A stretch of 64,000 nt of DNA from Acidobacteriota bacterium (GCA_026707325.1 JAPOXA010000075.1:62001-126000), one strand, 5' to 3'; shown: positions 32,852 through 42,164, numbered from the stretch's first letter. Notes: generated by a model from the letters alone, not told the origin. Program-made: numbers and translations.

Positions 32852-35299
32852 ATGAAGCAGAATCGCATTGCGGTCGCGGCGTTGCCGTTCGTCCTGCTCG
32901 TGCCGGCCGTCCCGGCGGAGGAGACCGCGGAGACGGCAGGGTTCTTCGAGGGCGTGGCGCCGCTCGTTGACCGTTCCTGTATTCGCTGCCACGGAAACCG
33001 GACCGCCACGCCGCTCAGCATCACCCGCCTGGGCCACGATCTGACGGACGCCAGGACGTTTCGCACCTGGCAGCGCATTCACGATCGCATCGCCAACGGT
33101 GAGATGCCGCCTCCCGAGGCGCCGAAGCCCGAAGCCGAACTGATCGAGGCGGCGCTGGCGTCGCTCAAGGGGTCTCTGGTCGAAGCGAATCTGGCCACCC
33201 GCGGAGGCCAGCGCGTTCCGCTGCGCCGCCTGACCCGGCTTGAGTACGCCTACACGATCCAGGATCTGCTCGCGATCGACGAGGCGGTGGCGATGGAACT
33301 GAGCCAGTCGCTGCCGGCCGAGGCCGACTCCGGCGGCTTCGACACCGTGGCGGCGAACCAGAGCATGTCGCCCCTGCATGTCCGCAGCTATCTCGAAGTG
33401 GCGGACCGGGCGCTCGACGAGGCGATCAGGATCGGGCCGCGGCCGGCCACGGGGAGGCGCGAGATCGCCTATGGCGATTCGACCTACCTCACCTACATGA
33501 GCAAGGCGGAGATCCTGGGTGGCGGGATCACGAAGATGCTGGACGATGCGGCCGTCATGTTCGTCGACGGCGGGTCCACGTACCTGATGCACTCGCAGAC
33601 CGAGGGCTACAACGTGCCCTACGCCGGCCGCTATCGCGCCACGCTCGAGGGCTGGGCGTACCAGCCCAGGGGGCCGGTGACCCTGACCGTGTATCGCGGG
33701 TCGAAGCAGGCGGCCGCCGCCTCGCTCGACGAACTGATCGCCTCCTGGGACCTGGTCGGCGAAACGCCGCGGACGGTGCGGTTCGAGACCTTCCTGCGCC
33801 CGGGCGACCTGCTCGCTCCCTCCCTCGCCGAGGCGGATCCGCCGCCGGGCGAGTACTTCGACTACTACTCCCCGGACCGGAACGTCGAGAACTACAAGGG
33901 CGAGGGGATCGCGCTTCGGTCGCTCGTGATCGAGGGTCCGCTGTTCGAATCCTGGCCGCCTCCGAGCGTCCGGAAGTTGCTGGCCGGCGTCGACTTCGAC
34001 GATGCCGGCGACGTCGTCCTGACGAAGGCGCCGTACGAGCACGTGGTGGACGTGGTCGCCGGCTTCGGGCCGCGAGCCTTCCGGCGCCCGCTCGCCGAGG
34101 ATGAGCTCGAGGCTTACGCGAGTCTGGCCCAGCCGCTTCTCGAGAGCGGCCGGCCGTTCATCGAAGCGGTGCGCATTCCGCTCCGCGCCATGCTCAGCGC
34201 TCCGCCCTTCCTTTTCCAGATCGGCGATCCGGGCCGGCTGGACGATCACGCGCTTGCGTCCCGCCTTTCCTACTTCCTCTGGCGGAGCCTGCCGGACGAT
34301 GAACTGCTCGCCCGCGCCGGCGACCGCAGCCTGTCCGACCCGGAGGTCTTCGCGGCTCAGGTGGAGCGTTTGCTCGACGATCCCAGGTCGGAGCGCTTCG
34401 TCCACGACTTCGCGGGCCAGGCGTTCAGGCTCTACGAGATGAAGGCGACGAACCCGGACTCCGGGCTCTATCCCGAGTACGACGACCGCCTGGGCCAGGC
34501 GATGGCCAGGGAGACCCAACTGTTCCTGGCCGAGCTGATCGACGGGGATCACGGCGTGGGGAGCCTGATCGATGCCGACTTCACGTTCCTCAACCGGCGC
34601 CTGGCCGACCACTACGGCATCCCGGAGATCGAGGGACAGCACATGCGCAAGGTGGCGTTGCCGCCGGACAGCGTCCGCGGCGGCCTGATCACCCAGGCGA
34701 GCATCCACAAGATCACGGCCAACGGCACGATCACGTCGCCGATTCCGCGCGGCAACTTCGTGCTCGCCAACCTGCTCGGCCAGCCGGCGCCGCCTCCGCC
34801 CGAGAGTGTCGAGGCTCTCGAACCGGACACCCGGGGCGCCGTGACCGTCCGCGAGCAGTTGGCGAAGCACCGCAACGAGCCCGTCTGCAACAGTTGTCAC
34901 CGGGTGATCGATCCGCCGGGCTTCGCGCTCGAGTCCTTCGACGTCATCGGCGGCTTCCGCACGAACTACCGCGCGGCCGGCGGCGAAGGCACGACGCCGG
35001 ATGGATTCACGTACCCCATGCCGTACAAGCAGGGACCACCGGTGGACGCCTCCGGCGTCACTGCCGACGGCGAGGCCTTCGGCGGGATCGAGGAGTACAA
35101 GGCGCTGCTGGCCAGGGACGTGGAGCAGGTGGCTCGACACCTCGTGTCCCAGCTCCTCGTCTACTCGACCGGCGCCGAGATCGAGTTCGCGGACCGGGAC
35201 GGCATAGAAGACGTCTTGGCGAAGCTCGGCGACGACGGTTTTCCGTTCAGAACGATGATTCACGAGGTCACGAAGAGCGACCTCTTCAGAACGAGGTAG
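32852..35299 (+). CDS. DUF1587/1592/1588/1585-type cytochrome-bearing protein
   Basis: Large secreted protein of the planctomycete-type DUF1592 family, 815 residues with a signal peptide. A cytochrome-c-like N-terminal part carries 'CIRCHGNRTATPL'. 'RRLTRLEYAYTIQDLLAID' is the DUF1587 opening. 'RAFRRPLAEDELEAY', 'FLFQIGDPGRLDDHALASRLSYFLWRSLPDDELL' and 'DRRLGQAMARETQLF'-like stretches form DUF1592. 'PIPRGNFVLANLLGQPAPPPP' and 'VCNSCHRVIDPPGFALESFDVIGGFR' are DUF1588, with a second CXXCH. The C-terminus is DUF1585. It is paired with the DUF1552 gene, as is usual. The biochemical role is not established, to my knowledge. Confidence 0.9.
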   Translation: MKQNRIAVAALPFVLLVPAVPAEETAETAGFFEGVAPLVDRSCIRCHGNRTATPLSITRLGHDLTDARTFRTWQRIHDRIANGEMPPPEAPKPEAELIEAALASLKGSLVEANLATRGGQRVPLRRLTRLEYAYTIQDLLAIDEAVAMELSQSLPAEADSGGFDTVAANQSMSPLHVRSYLEVADRALDEAIRIGPRPATGRREIAYGDSTYLTYMSKAEILGGGITKMLDDAAVMFVDGGSTYLMHSQTEGYNVPYAGRYRATLEGWAYQPRGPVTLTVYRGSKQAAAASLDELIASWDLVGETPRTVRFETFLRPGDLLAPSLAEADPPPGEYFDYYSPDRNVENYKGEGIALRSLVIEGPLFESWPPPSVRKLLAGVDFDDAGDVVLTKAPYEHVVDVVAGFGPRAFRRPLAEDELEAYASLAQPLLESGRPFIEAVRIPLRAMLSAPPFLFQIGDPGRLDDHALASRLSYFLWRSLPDDELLARAGDRSLSDPEVFAAQVERLLDDPRSERFVHDFAGQAFRLYEMKATNPDSGLYPEYDDRLGQAMARETQLFLAELIDGDHGVGSLIDADFTFLNRRLADHYGIPEIEGQHMRKVALPPDSVRGGLITQASIHKITANGTITSPIPRGNFVLANLLGQPAPPPPESVEALEPDTRGAVTVREQLAKHRNEPVCNSCHRVIDPPGFALESFDVIGGFRTNYRAAGGEGTTPDGFTYPMPYKQGPPVDASGVTADGEAFGGIEEYKALLARDVEQVARHLVSQLLVYSTGAEIEFADRDGIEDVLAKLGDDGFPFRTMIHEVTKSDLFRTR

Positions 35300-35301
35300 C
35301 G

Positions 35302-36570
35302 ATGAACCTGAGACAGCCATTGGACCGCCGCACGTTCCTGCGCGCCTCGGGCGTCGCTCTCGCCCTGCCGATGCTCGAGTCGATGACCCCGAGGCTGGCG
35401 CACGCAGCGGCTGGCGGGCCCCGGCGGATGGTCAACATCTGCAACACGCTCGGCCTCTACAAGGAGGCCTGGTTCCCCAAGACGGCCGGCGCCGGCTACG
35501 AGACGACCGAGTATCTGTCGCTGCTCGAGAAGCACCGGGACAACTTCACGCTGTTCTCCGGGTTCTCGCACGAGGAGCAGACCGGCCGCCAGCCGCACAA
35601 CTCCGAGATCACCTTCCTGACGGCCGCCCGGCGGCCCGGGCTCGACGGTTTCCGGAACACGATCTCGATGGATCAGGTGGCCGCGAACCATCTCGGCTAC
35701 ACGACCCGCTTTCCGTCGGTCGTGCTCGGCACGGCGGCTCCGCAGAGCCAGTCCTACACCAGGAGCGGCGCCATGGTGCCGGCCGAGACCAGCCCGGCGA
35801 ACCTGTTCCGGCAGTTGTTCCTGCAGGGGACGCCGGAGGAGGTCGAGCGGGAGAAGCAGAGCCTGAACGACGGCGGCAGCATCCTGGACCGGCTCAAGTC
35901 GCAGACTTCGGCGCTGCGCCGGCGGGTGAGCCTGGCCGACCAGGTGAAGCTGGACTCCTACTTCAACGCGGTGCGCACGGCCGAACTCGACCTCGCCGAG
36001 GTCAAGGCCTGGCAGCAGAAGCCGAAGCCGGTGGTGTCCGCCGAACCGCCGGTCGACATTCCGTCGCGCTCCGATCTGATCGGGCGCATCAAGCTGATGT
36101 TCCGGATGATCCCCCTGATCCTGGAGACGGACTCTTCACGAGTGATCAGCCTGATGATCCAGGATCACGGCGTCGTGATCGACGTCCCGGGCGTGAACTT
36201 CGACCAGCACAGCCTGTCGCATCACGGCCAGGACCCGGCGAAGATCGCGCAGCTCAAGAGGATCGAGACCGAGATCGTCGAGAGCTTCGACGCCCTCCTG
36301 ACCGACCTGGGCGAGCGCGGCGACGGCAACGGTTCGCTGCTCGACAGCACGGCGGTGCTGTTCGGCAGCAACCTGGGCAACGCGAACTCCCACGAGCCGA
36401 AGGATCTGCCGATCCTGGTCGCCGGCGGCGGCTTCAGCCACGGCCAGCACATCGTACACGAGGGCCGGCACAACGCGCCGCTCTGCAACCTGTACGTGAC
36501 GCTGCTGCAGTCGATGGGCGTGGAGACGGACGCCTTCGGTCAGAGCACCAGCACGCTGACCTGGGCTTAG
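35302..36570 (+). CDS. DUF1552 family Tat-exported protein
   Basis: The 558-residue track ORF begins inside the preceding gene. The true start is the ATG 2 bases after that gene's stop, which gives 422 residues. It opens with a Tat-like signal ('LDRRTFLRASGVALALPMLES') and then the family core ('NICNTLGLYKEAWFPKTAGAGYE', 'FTLFSGFSHEEQTGRQPHNSEITFLTAA', 'DQVAANHLG', 'FSHGQHIVHEGRHNAPLCNLYVTLLQSMG'). DUF1552 proteins are related to DUF1501/sulfatase-like folds. They are nearly always encoded next to a DUF1592 protein, as here, suggesting a joint periplasmic function. Confidence 0.9.
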   Translation: MNLRQPLDRRTFLRASGVALALPMLESMTPRLAHAAAGGPRRMVNICNTLGLYKEAWFPKTAGAGYETTEYLSLLEKHRDNFTLFSGFSHEEQTGRQPHNSEITFLTAARRPGLDGFRNTISMDQVAANHLGYTTRFPSVVLGTAAPQSQSYTRSGAMVPAETSPANLFRQLFLQGTPEEVEREKQSLNDGGSILDRLKSQTSALRRRVSLADQVKLDSYFNAVRTAELDLAEVKAWQQKPKPVVSAEPPVDIPSRSDLIGRIKLMFRMIPLILETDSSRVISLMIQDHGVVIDVPGVNFDQHSLSHHGQDPAKIAQLKRIETEIVESFDALLTDLGERGDGNGSLLDSTAVLFGSNLGNANSHEPKDLPILVAGGGFSHGQHIVHEGRHNAPLCNLYVTLLQSMGVETDAFGQSTSTLTWA

Positions 36571-36634
36571 CCGCCCGTTCCGGTCTGGCGCCGGCGGTCC
36601 TGGCGGTTGCGCGTCGTCTCGGGCGGTGGCTGGT

Positions 36635-36667
36635 GCACAATCTGAAGGTACTACTTTCAGATTGTGC
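36635..36667. terminator. Long hairpin between convergent genes
   Basis: GCACAATCTGAA and TTCAGATTGTGC form a perfect 12-base stem that can extend by one wobble and two pairs to a 3-base loop. It lies between the DUF1552 stop and the aminotransferase stop (on the other strand) and is likely a bidirectional terminator. There is no T-run on either side. The AT-rich arms stand out in this GC-rich sequence. Confidence 0.65.
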
Positions 36668-36669
36668 GG

Positions 36670-37965
36670 CTAGCGGGCCGATCGTGCCTGCCGCAGCCGC
36701 TCGACCTCTGCGGTCTCGAGCCCGGCGAGGTCGGCTGCGGCGCGCTGCACCTTGAGCACGACTTCGACGATGTCGTCGACGTCGGACTCGGTGCCCAGGA
36801 GGAGTTGGTGGGGGAGCCAGACGGACTCCCGGTAGGCGAGGCGCTCGGCGTTGGGGCAGTCGGCGGCGGGCCTTCGTGCGAGTGCCTCGCTCCAGGCCGG
36901 GTAGCGGGCCGGGTCGGGGCGGAGCAGCTCGCTCACGGGCAGCGACTCGTAGAAGCGGCCGTCGGCCGGCACCCCCTCGGCCGCCAGCGCGGCAACGAAG
37001 GTGTCGCGGTCAAGGCCGGCGAAGGCCTCGCTGTCGAAGCGGAAGACGAACTGGTAAATGGCCTGGGTCGTTACCCGGTCGTCGATCCGGAGGTTGGTGA
37101 GTCCGTCGATGTCCTCGATCGTGGCCCGCAGGCGACGGGCATTGGCGCCGCGGATCTCGTGCTGGCGGTCGAGCCGACCAAGCTGGACCTCGAGGATCGC
37201 GGCTTGAAGGTCGGTCATCCGGTAGTTGTGGCCGATGTCCGCTGCCGGCTCCGCGACGCCAGGGCGCTGGCGGCCACAGTTCACGAGGGCCTCGAGGCGG
37301 TCGAGAATCGTCTCGTCCGAGGTCGTCACGATGCCGCCCTCGCCGGCCGTCATCAGCTTCGAGGTCTGGAAGCTGAAGGAGCCGGCGTCGCCCCAGGAGC
37401 CGACGCCGCGACCGCGCCAGCGGGCGCCGTGGGCGTGGGCGCAGTCCTCGAGCACGGCGAGTCCATGCCTTGCGGCGAGCTCTCCGATCGCGTCCAGGTC
37501 GGCGACGGTCATCGCCAGGTGCACGGGCACGATCGCCTTGGTGCGCTCGGTGACCAGGCTCGCTGCCGCCTCGACCTCGATGCACCATGTGTCCGGGTCG
37601 ATGTCGGCGAACACCGGCACGCAGCCTGCGAACAGGGCCGCCGAGGCGGTCGCCTCGAAGGTGTAGGCGGGCACGATGACCTCGGCGCCGGGTTCGACGC
37701 CCATCGCCTGAAGCGCGACCTCGAGCGAGACGGTGCCGTTCGCCACGCAAAGGGCGTGTTTGCAGTCGTGGCGTTCGGCGAAGGCGGCGGCGAAGGTTGC
37801 AGAGCGTTCGTTCGGCAGCGGGAAGCCGCCCCAGTCGCCGTCCCGGAGAGCCGCGATCAGAGCCCGTTCCTCTTCGGCGCCGCGCGCCGGCCATTGGGGC
37901 CACGCCTTGCCGCGGACCGGAGGGCCGCCGAGCAGGGCTAGCTTGGTGGAGGATCCGCCGGCCAC
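36670..37965 (-). CDS. DegT/DnrJ/EryC1/StrS-family PLP aminotransferase
   Basis: Sugar-aminotransferase family enzyme, 431 residues. The PLP lysine is in 'FSFQTSKLMTAGEGGIV'. 'CVANGTVSLEVALQAMGVEPGAEVIVPAYTFEATASA' and 'VLEDCAHAHGARWRGRGVG' (the PLP-ring Asp) are family hallmarks, and 'GHNYRMTDLQAAIL' contributes to the partner site. Members aminate keto-sugars or act as regulatory or dehydratase homologues. No nucleotide-sugar genes are adjacent, so the substrate is open. It starts 9 bases after the ribokinase stop, in the same transcript. Confidence 0.88.
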   Translation of the reverse strand: MAGGSSTKLALLGGPPVRGKAWPQWPARGAEEERALIAALRDGDWGGFPLPNERSATFAAAFAERHDCKHALCVANGTVSLEVALQAMGVEPGAEVIVPAYTFEATASAALFAGCVPVFADIDPDTWCIEVEAAASLVTERTKAIVPVHLAMTVADLDAIGELAARHGLAVLEDCAHAHGARWRGRGVGSWGDAGSFSFQTSKLMTAGEGGIVTTSDETILDRLEALVNCGRQRPGVAEPAADIGHNYRMTDLQAAILEVQLGRLDRQHEIRGANARRLRATIEDIDGLTNLRIDDRVTTQAIYQFVFRFDSEAFAGLDRDTFVAALAAEGVPADGRFYESLPVSELLRPDPARYPAWSEALARRPAADCPNAERLAYRESVWLPHQLLLGTESDVDDIVEVVLKVQRAAADLAGLETAEVERLRQARSAR

Positions 37966-37974
37966 GCGGAGACG

Positions 37975-38898
37975 CTACCAGCGGGCGAAGGAAGTCTGCG
38001 TGCCGTGGCGCGTCACCGAGTCGCTGGCGTAGCGGACGCCGAACAGGGCGGCCTTGCGGCTGTCGGCCGAGCCCAGCAGGGCGGCGGCGAAGGCGCCGTT
38101 GAAGGCGTCGCCGGCGCCCGTCGTGTCGATCGCGTCGACCTTCGGCGCGGGAACGAGCGTGGGTGCTGATCCGGGTTGGGCCAACATGACGCCGGCCGGG
38201 CCCAGGGTGAGAGCGGCGCCGTGGTAGCCGAGGTCCAGCAGCTCCGATGCCGCGTCGGCGGAGCTGGCTGCATCGATTCGCTCGCCCGGGCGGCCGAGCA
38301 GCACCGCGCACTCGACCTCGTTCGGCGTTACCCAGGCGATCTGCCCCGGGTCGATGCCGGGATCGCTCCCCGCGTCGATTGGCGCCGGGTTCCAGATTAC
38401 CGGTACGTTCGCGCCGTGCGCTCGTTCGATCGCGCTTCGGACACCGTCTGCCGGGGTTTCGTTCTGGATCAGCAGCAGCCCCGCCTCCTCGATGGGCGCC
38501 GCGGCCAGGGCGTCCGCGGTCAGCCGGCTGTTCGCCCCCGGCGAGTTCATGATCCGGTTGTCGCCGGTGGCGGCCTCGACCCACACGGCTGAGAGTCCCG
38601 TGTGGCAGTCGTCGAGGACGAGGAGATAGCGTGTGTCGAGTTCGTCTTCTTCAAAGACGCGCCGTTGGGCTGCGGCGTGGGCGTCGTTGCCGACCGCGCC
38701 GCCGAAGAGAACGGGCGGTGCGGCGTTGCCGAGGTGGCCGCGGCAACGCACGGCGGCCACCGCCTGGTTCGCGCCCTTGCCGCCGCAGGACTCGAACAGC
38801 TCGGTGCCGGAGATCGTCTCGCCGGCCTGGGGCAGGCGAGCATGCCGGAAGATCAGGTCGTAGTTGACCGAGCCGATGACGAGCAGGGGGCCGGCCAA
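37975..38898 (-). CDS. PfkB-family sugar kinase, ribokinase-like
   Basis: ATP-dependent sugar kinase, probably ribokinase. The first motif is 'GSVNYDLIFRHARLPQAGET', with 'GGKGANQAVAAVRCRG' close behind, the ribokinase version of the sugar-binding glycine pair. The second motif 'DAIDTTGAGDAFNGAFAAALLG' holds the catalytic Asp and anion hole. Length is 307 residues, normal. It may serve the ribose-type importer at the window start, but the two are 34 kb apart and no operon link exists here. Confidence 0.88.
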   Translation of the reverse strand: MAGPLLVIGSVNYDLIFRHARLPQAGETISGTELFESCGGKGANQAVAAVRCRGHLGNAAPPVLFGGAVGNDAHAAAQRRVFEEDELDTRYLLVLDDCHTGLSAVWVEAATGDNRIMNSPGANSRLTADALAAAPIEEAGLLLIQNETPADGVRSAIERAHGANVPVIWNPAPIDAGSDPGIDPGQIAWVTPNEVECAVLLGRPGERIDAASSADAASELLDLGYHGAALTLGPAGVMLAQPGSAPTLVPAPKVDAIDTTGAGDAFNGAFAAALLGSADSRKAALFGVRYASDSVTRHGTQTSFARW

Positions 38899-38902
38899 GA
38901 GT

Positions 38903-40180
38903 TCAGCCCGTGTCCCAGCGCAGGCGCCTGGCGCCGAGCGTGAAGGCGATAACGCCGATGGCCACCAGCACGGCGCACGGCAGCAGCATCTCGTTCAGCG
39001 TGAAACCGCGCCAGATCGCGCCCTCGTAGGCCATCAGCGTCCACTTCATCGGGCTGATGTTGGCGAGGCGCTGCATCCACTCCGGCATCAGGAACAGCGG
39101 CACCATGCCGCCGCCCAGCATGGAGAGCGGAAGTGAGAGGCCCCAGCCGATGCCGGCGGCCGCCTGCTCCGTGCCACCGATGACGCTCAGGGCCATCATG
39201 ATGCCGCAGAAGCAGATCGAGCCGCAGAGAAGAGCCAGCACCAGCAGCGGATAGGACGTGGGCCTGACGTCGAACACGGTGATCCCCAGGGTGATCAGCG
39301 CCGAGCTCGTGAACAGCGTCGCTCCGAGGCAGGCCAGCCCCTTGGCCGCGAGGAGGTGACGGGCCGTGACCGGCGCCACGAGCAGTCGCATCAGCGTGCC
39401 GCGGCTCCGTTCGATGGCGATCGACATGCTGAAGGACACCGAGCCGCCGATCAGCGTCCAGAGCATCGCCTGCGCGAAGGATGTGGCATAGGAGTTCGTC
39501 GGACCCGGGCGCTCAGCCTGGACCTCCGTCTGCTCGATCTCGAGCGGTGGGCCGAAGAAGCCCTGGTTTCCGCCGGTCGCGGCGCCCAGGCCCATTTCGT
39601 CGATCAGCGACGAAACGCGCGGCGACAGATCGAGGAACGTCAGCATGTCGTCGCGGGCGCTGGAGGGCGGCAGACTCTCGAAGAACAAGCTGTTCTGGCT
39701 GTTCGCGGCGCCCAGGCGGGCCGGATCCGACATCAGGTCCTGCAGCTCGGCCCCGGCCGCCTCCAGCAGGACGCCCCGGACCATCCCGGCCACGGCGAAC
39801 TGCGTGGGATCGACGGTCATCTCGACTTCGGGCGTCGTCACGAAGGGATTGTCCAGGGCGGCTCCGAACCCGGGCGTCAAGGTGACCAGGACGGCTGTCC
39901 GGCCCCGCCGCACCTGCTCCAGGGCCTCCTCGCGGGGAATCTGTTCGACAGCGAGCCCGGAGGCTTGCCCGAGCCGTTCGATGAAGCGCTCCGAGGCGGA
40001 AGTCCGGTCCTGGTCGACAAGGGCGATCGGAATGTTCGCGGGCCCGCGGCTCAGGCCGGCGAACATGGCGCCGAAGAAAATCGCCATCATCAGCGGGAAG
40101 AAGACGGTGAAAAAGAAGCCCAGCTTGTCCCGGAAGAGGATGTGGATGTCCTTCGCGGCCATGGCGACGATCTTGTTCAC
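38903..40180 (-). CDS. ABC-2 type transporter permease
   Basis: Membrane subunit of an ABC-2 exporter (YhgE/DrrB/ABC2_membrane_3 type). There is one N-terminal helix ('KLGFFFTVFFPLMMAIFFGAMFAG'), a periplasmic region of about 180 residues ('IPIALVDQDRTSASERFIERL..'), then five helices including 'SMSIAIERSRGTLMRLLVAPVT', the conserved ABC-2 segment, and 'MPEWMQRLANISPMKW'. Length is 425 residues. The gene starts 21 bases after the ATPase gene, its obvious partner. The exported substrate is unknown. Confidence 0.9.
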   Translation of the reverse strand: MNKIVAMAAKDIHILFRDKLGFFFTVFFPLMMAIFFGAMFAGLSRGPANIPIALVDQDRTSASERFIERLGQASGLAVEQIPREEALEQVRRGRTAVLVTLTPGFGAALDNPFVTTPEVEMTVDPTQFAVAGMVRGVLLEAAGAELQDLMSDPARLGAANSQNSLFFESLPPSSARDDMLTFLDLSPRVSSLIDEMGLGAATGGNQGFFGPPLEIEQTEVQAERPGPTNSYATSFAQAMLWTLIGGSVSFSMSIAIERSRGTLMRLLVAPVTARHLLAAKGLACLGATLFTSSALITLGITVFDVRPTSYPLLVLALLCGSICFCGIMMALSVIGGTEQAAAGIGWGLSLPLSMLGGGMVPLFLMPEWMQRLANISPMKWTLMAYEGAIWRGFTLNEMLLPCAVLVAIGVIAFTLGARRLRWDTG

Positions 40181-40201
40181 GCCTGTTCTCCTCGCGTGCT
40201 G

Positions 40202-41056
40202 CTAGTCGCGGAGCGCACGGCCGGTGAGGTTGAGGAACACCGTCTCGAGGTCCGGCGGGAGGTACTGGAAATGATCCACCGCCTGCCGGGCCTGAAGTTC
40301 AGCGAGCGTTCCGAGCGGGTCGGTCGTTTCGTGGCGAGACTCGCCTTCGCCGGTTCTGACGACGAGGTTGCCGGGGCCGCCGTGCGCCCCGATCAATGCC
40401 GGTACCGTGTCGAGCGCCATCAGTCGGCCCCGGTCGATGATCGCGACGCGGTCGCAGAGGCGCTGCGCTTCTTCCATGTAGTGGGTCGTGTAGACGACCT
40501 GTTTACCCGCGTCCCGAAGCTGTTCAACGCGCTCGAAGATCGCGTTCCTCGATTGGGGATCGACGCCTACCGTCGGTTCGTCGAGCAGGACAAGTTCCGG
40601 ATCGTGGATGATCGCGACCGCCAGGTTGAGCCGCCGCTTCATGCCTCCGGAGTACTTGGAGACGACCTTCTTCTCGACGTCCGTCAGATCGGCGAAGTCG
40701 AGGCAGGCGACGACGCGCTCCTCCAGGTCGGACCCCCGCAGACCGTGCAGGCGGCCGAAGAAACGCAGGTTGTCGGCGCCGCCGATCTGCTCGTAGAGAG
40801 CGATGGACTGCGGCGCCAGGCCCAGCGATCTCCGATTCTCCGCGTCGCGTGGGTTCCGGTCGAAGGCCTCGTCCGCGAAGCGGACTACTCCTTCGTCCGG
40901 TTCGAGCAGCCCGACGGCCATGTTGATCGCCGTCGTCTTGCCGGCGCCGTTCGGACCCAGCAGCCCGAACACTTCGCCGGCCTCCACTTCGAAGGACAGG
41001 TCGTCGACCGCGCGCAGGTCGCCGAAGGACTTGCTGACATGGTCAAACACGAGCAT
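40202..41056 (-). CDS. ABC transporter ATP-binding protein (ABC-2 exporter ATPase)
   Basis: ATPase partner of the downstream ABC-2 permease. It has Walker A 'GPNGAGKTTAINM', Q-loop 'GLAPQSIALYEQ', signature 'YSGGMKRRLNLAVAIIH', Walker B 'LVLLDEPTVGVD' and the switch histidine in 'VVYTTHYMEEAQRL'. Length is 284 residues with a C-terminal extension of about 60 residues, as in DrrA/NodI/YhaQ-type proteins. All catalytic positions are intact. Confidence 0.93.
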   Translation of the reverse strand: MLVFDHVSKSFGDLRAVDDLSFEVEAGEVFGLLGPNGAGKTTAINMAVGLLEPDEGVVRFADEAFDRNPRDAENRRSLGLAPQSIALYEQIGGADNLRFFGRLHGLRGSDLEERVVACLDFADLTDVEKKVVSKYSGGMKRRLNLAVAIIHDPELVLLDEPTVGVDPQSRNAIFERVEQLRDAGKQVVYTTHYMEEAQRLCDRVAIIDRGRLMALDTVPALIGAHGGPGNLVVRTGEGESRHETTDPLGTLAELQARQAVDHFQYLPPDLETVFLNLTGRALRD

Positions 41057-41120
41057 GGCGTCCTCAGCTTCCTGTTACGGAACGCTGCGTTGCTTGTTGC
41101 GACCGGGTCACGATTGGCGC

Positions 41121-41146
41121 GACCGCGGCGAAGGGCATCCGCGGTC
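41121..41146 (-). terminator. Hairpin at the end of the UPF0173 gene
   Basis: An 8-base inverted repeat (GACCGCGG / CCGCGGTC, 10-base loop) begins within the UPF0173 stop codon on the minus strand. No T-run follows. It is a possible terminator separating this gene from the ABC exporter genes. Confidence 0.4.
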
Positions 41147-41813
41147 AGATGGCGAGCGTATCGCCCGGCGCCATCACCCTGACTTCTGCGCCGGCCGGGG
41201 CGAAGTCAGCGGGATCCTGCGCGATCGGAGGCCAGGTGTCGTAGTGGATCGGAATCGCGACCGGCGCGCCGATCAGCTCGGCCGCCTTCGTCGCCAGTTC
41301 CGGCCCCATCGTGAAGCGGTCGCCGATCGGCACGCAGGCGGCGTCCGGCCGGTAGATCTCGCCGATCAGCTTCATGTCGCCGAAGAGCCCTGTGTCGCCG
41401 CAGTGGTAGACGGTCCTGCCGCCCATGTGGACGACGAGTCCGCAGGGCATTCCCATGTACTGCCCTTCGAAGGACGAGGAGTGAAAGGCGTGGGTGAAAG
41501 CGACCCAGCCGAACCCGGTGTCGATCTTGCCACCGGGGTTGCCGGGGTTCACGTTCTCGTGCCCCTGCTCCTGCAGGTAGTTGCACATCTCGAACGCGGC
41601 GATCACGTTCGCGTTGTTGGCCTGGGCGATGGCCAGCGTGTCGCCGAAGTGGTCCGCGTGGCCATGCGTCAGGGCGATGGCGTCGCACTTGACGTCTCCG
41701 GCCGCCATCGTCGCCACCGGATTGCCGGTGAGAAAGGGATCGACCGCGAGCGTGTGGTCGCCGTCGCTCATCAGGAAGCCGGAGTGGCCGAGGAACGTGA
41801 GTTCGAGTGTCAT
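41145..41813 (-). CDS. UPF0173 metal-dependent hydrolase (metallo-beta-lactamase fold)
   Basis: Cytoplasmic metal-dependent hydrolase, 222 residues. The metal motif is 'ALTHGHADHFGDTL', preceded by 'FLGHSGFLMSDGDHTLAVDPFLTGNP', with further ligands in 'VAFTHAFHSSSFEG', 'VYHCGDTGLFGDM' and 'AIPIHYDTWPPI'. This is the full UPF0173 set. The substrate of this family is not firmly known. It is 27 bases downstream of the ferredoxin gene. Confidence 0.9.
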   Translation of the reverse strand: MTLELTFLGHSGFLMSDGDHTLAVDPFLTGNPVATMAAGDVKCDAIALTHGHADHFGDTLAIAQANNANVIAAFEMCNYLQEQGHENVNPGNPGGKIDTGFGWVAFTHAFHSSSFEGQYMGMPCGLVVHMGGRTVYHCGDTGLFGDMKLIGEIYRPDAACVPIGDRFTMGPELATKAAELIGAPVAIPIHYDTWPPIAQDPADFAPAGAEVRVMAPGDTLAI

Positions 41814-41840
41814 GGCGTGATTCCTCTCTTGGGGGCGGCT

Positions 41841-42164
41841 CTACTCCGCCTGTTCGGCGGGCAGGTGGACGACCAGGCCGTCCAGTTCCTCGGTCACTCG
41901 GACTTGGCAGCTCAGGCGGCTCGTGGGGCGCACGTCGATGCCGTACTCGAGCGTGAACTCCTCCTCCTCGTGGCGGGGACCGACCGCCTTGACCCAGGCC
42001 TCGTCGATGTAGACGTGGCAGGTGCTGCAGGAGCAGTTGCCGCCGCAGGCCGCGACGATGCCGTCGACGTCGTTGTCGACCGCGCACTCCATGACGGAGT
42101 CCCCGACCGGCGCGTCGACCACGCGCGAGCTGCCGTCCTGGTCGATGTAGGTGATCTTCGGCAT
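41841..42164 (-). CDS. 2Fe-2S ferredoxin (adrenodoxin-like)
   Basis: Small electron carrier with a [2Fe-2S] cluster held by C-x5-C-x2-C ('ACGGNCSCSTCHVYI') and a distant fourth cysteine ('RLSCQVRV'). The rest fits the vertebrate-type/adrenodoxin branch ('ITYIDQDGSSRVVDAPVGDSVMECAVDNDV'). These serve P450s, Rieske oxygenases or Fe-S assembly. The track start is 16 codons earlier. I start at 'MPKITYIDQDG', giving 107 residues, the usual size. No ferredoxin reductase or oxygenase is next to it. Confidence 0.9.
   Translation of the reverse strand: MPKITYIDQDGSSRVVDAPVGDSVMECAVDNDVDGIVAACGGNCSCSTCHVYIDEAWVKAVGPRHEEEEFTLEYGIDVRPTSRLSCQVRVTEELDGLVVHLPAEQAE

Noticed and set aside
34894-35301. N-terminal extension of the DUF1552 ORF
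   Set aside because: It overlaps the DUF1592 gene in another frame and is not family-like. The Tat-type signal starts at 35302.
38903-41056. ABC-2 exporter as part of the ribokinase/aminotransferase pathway
   Set aside because: The genes are close (4-21 base gaps), but nothing in the exporter motifs links it to sugars, so only co-transcription is claimed.
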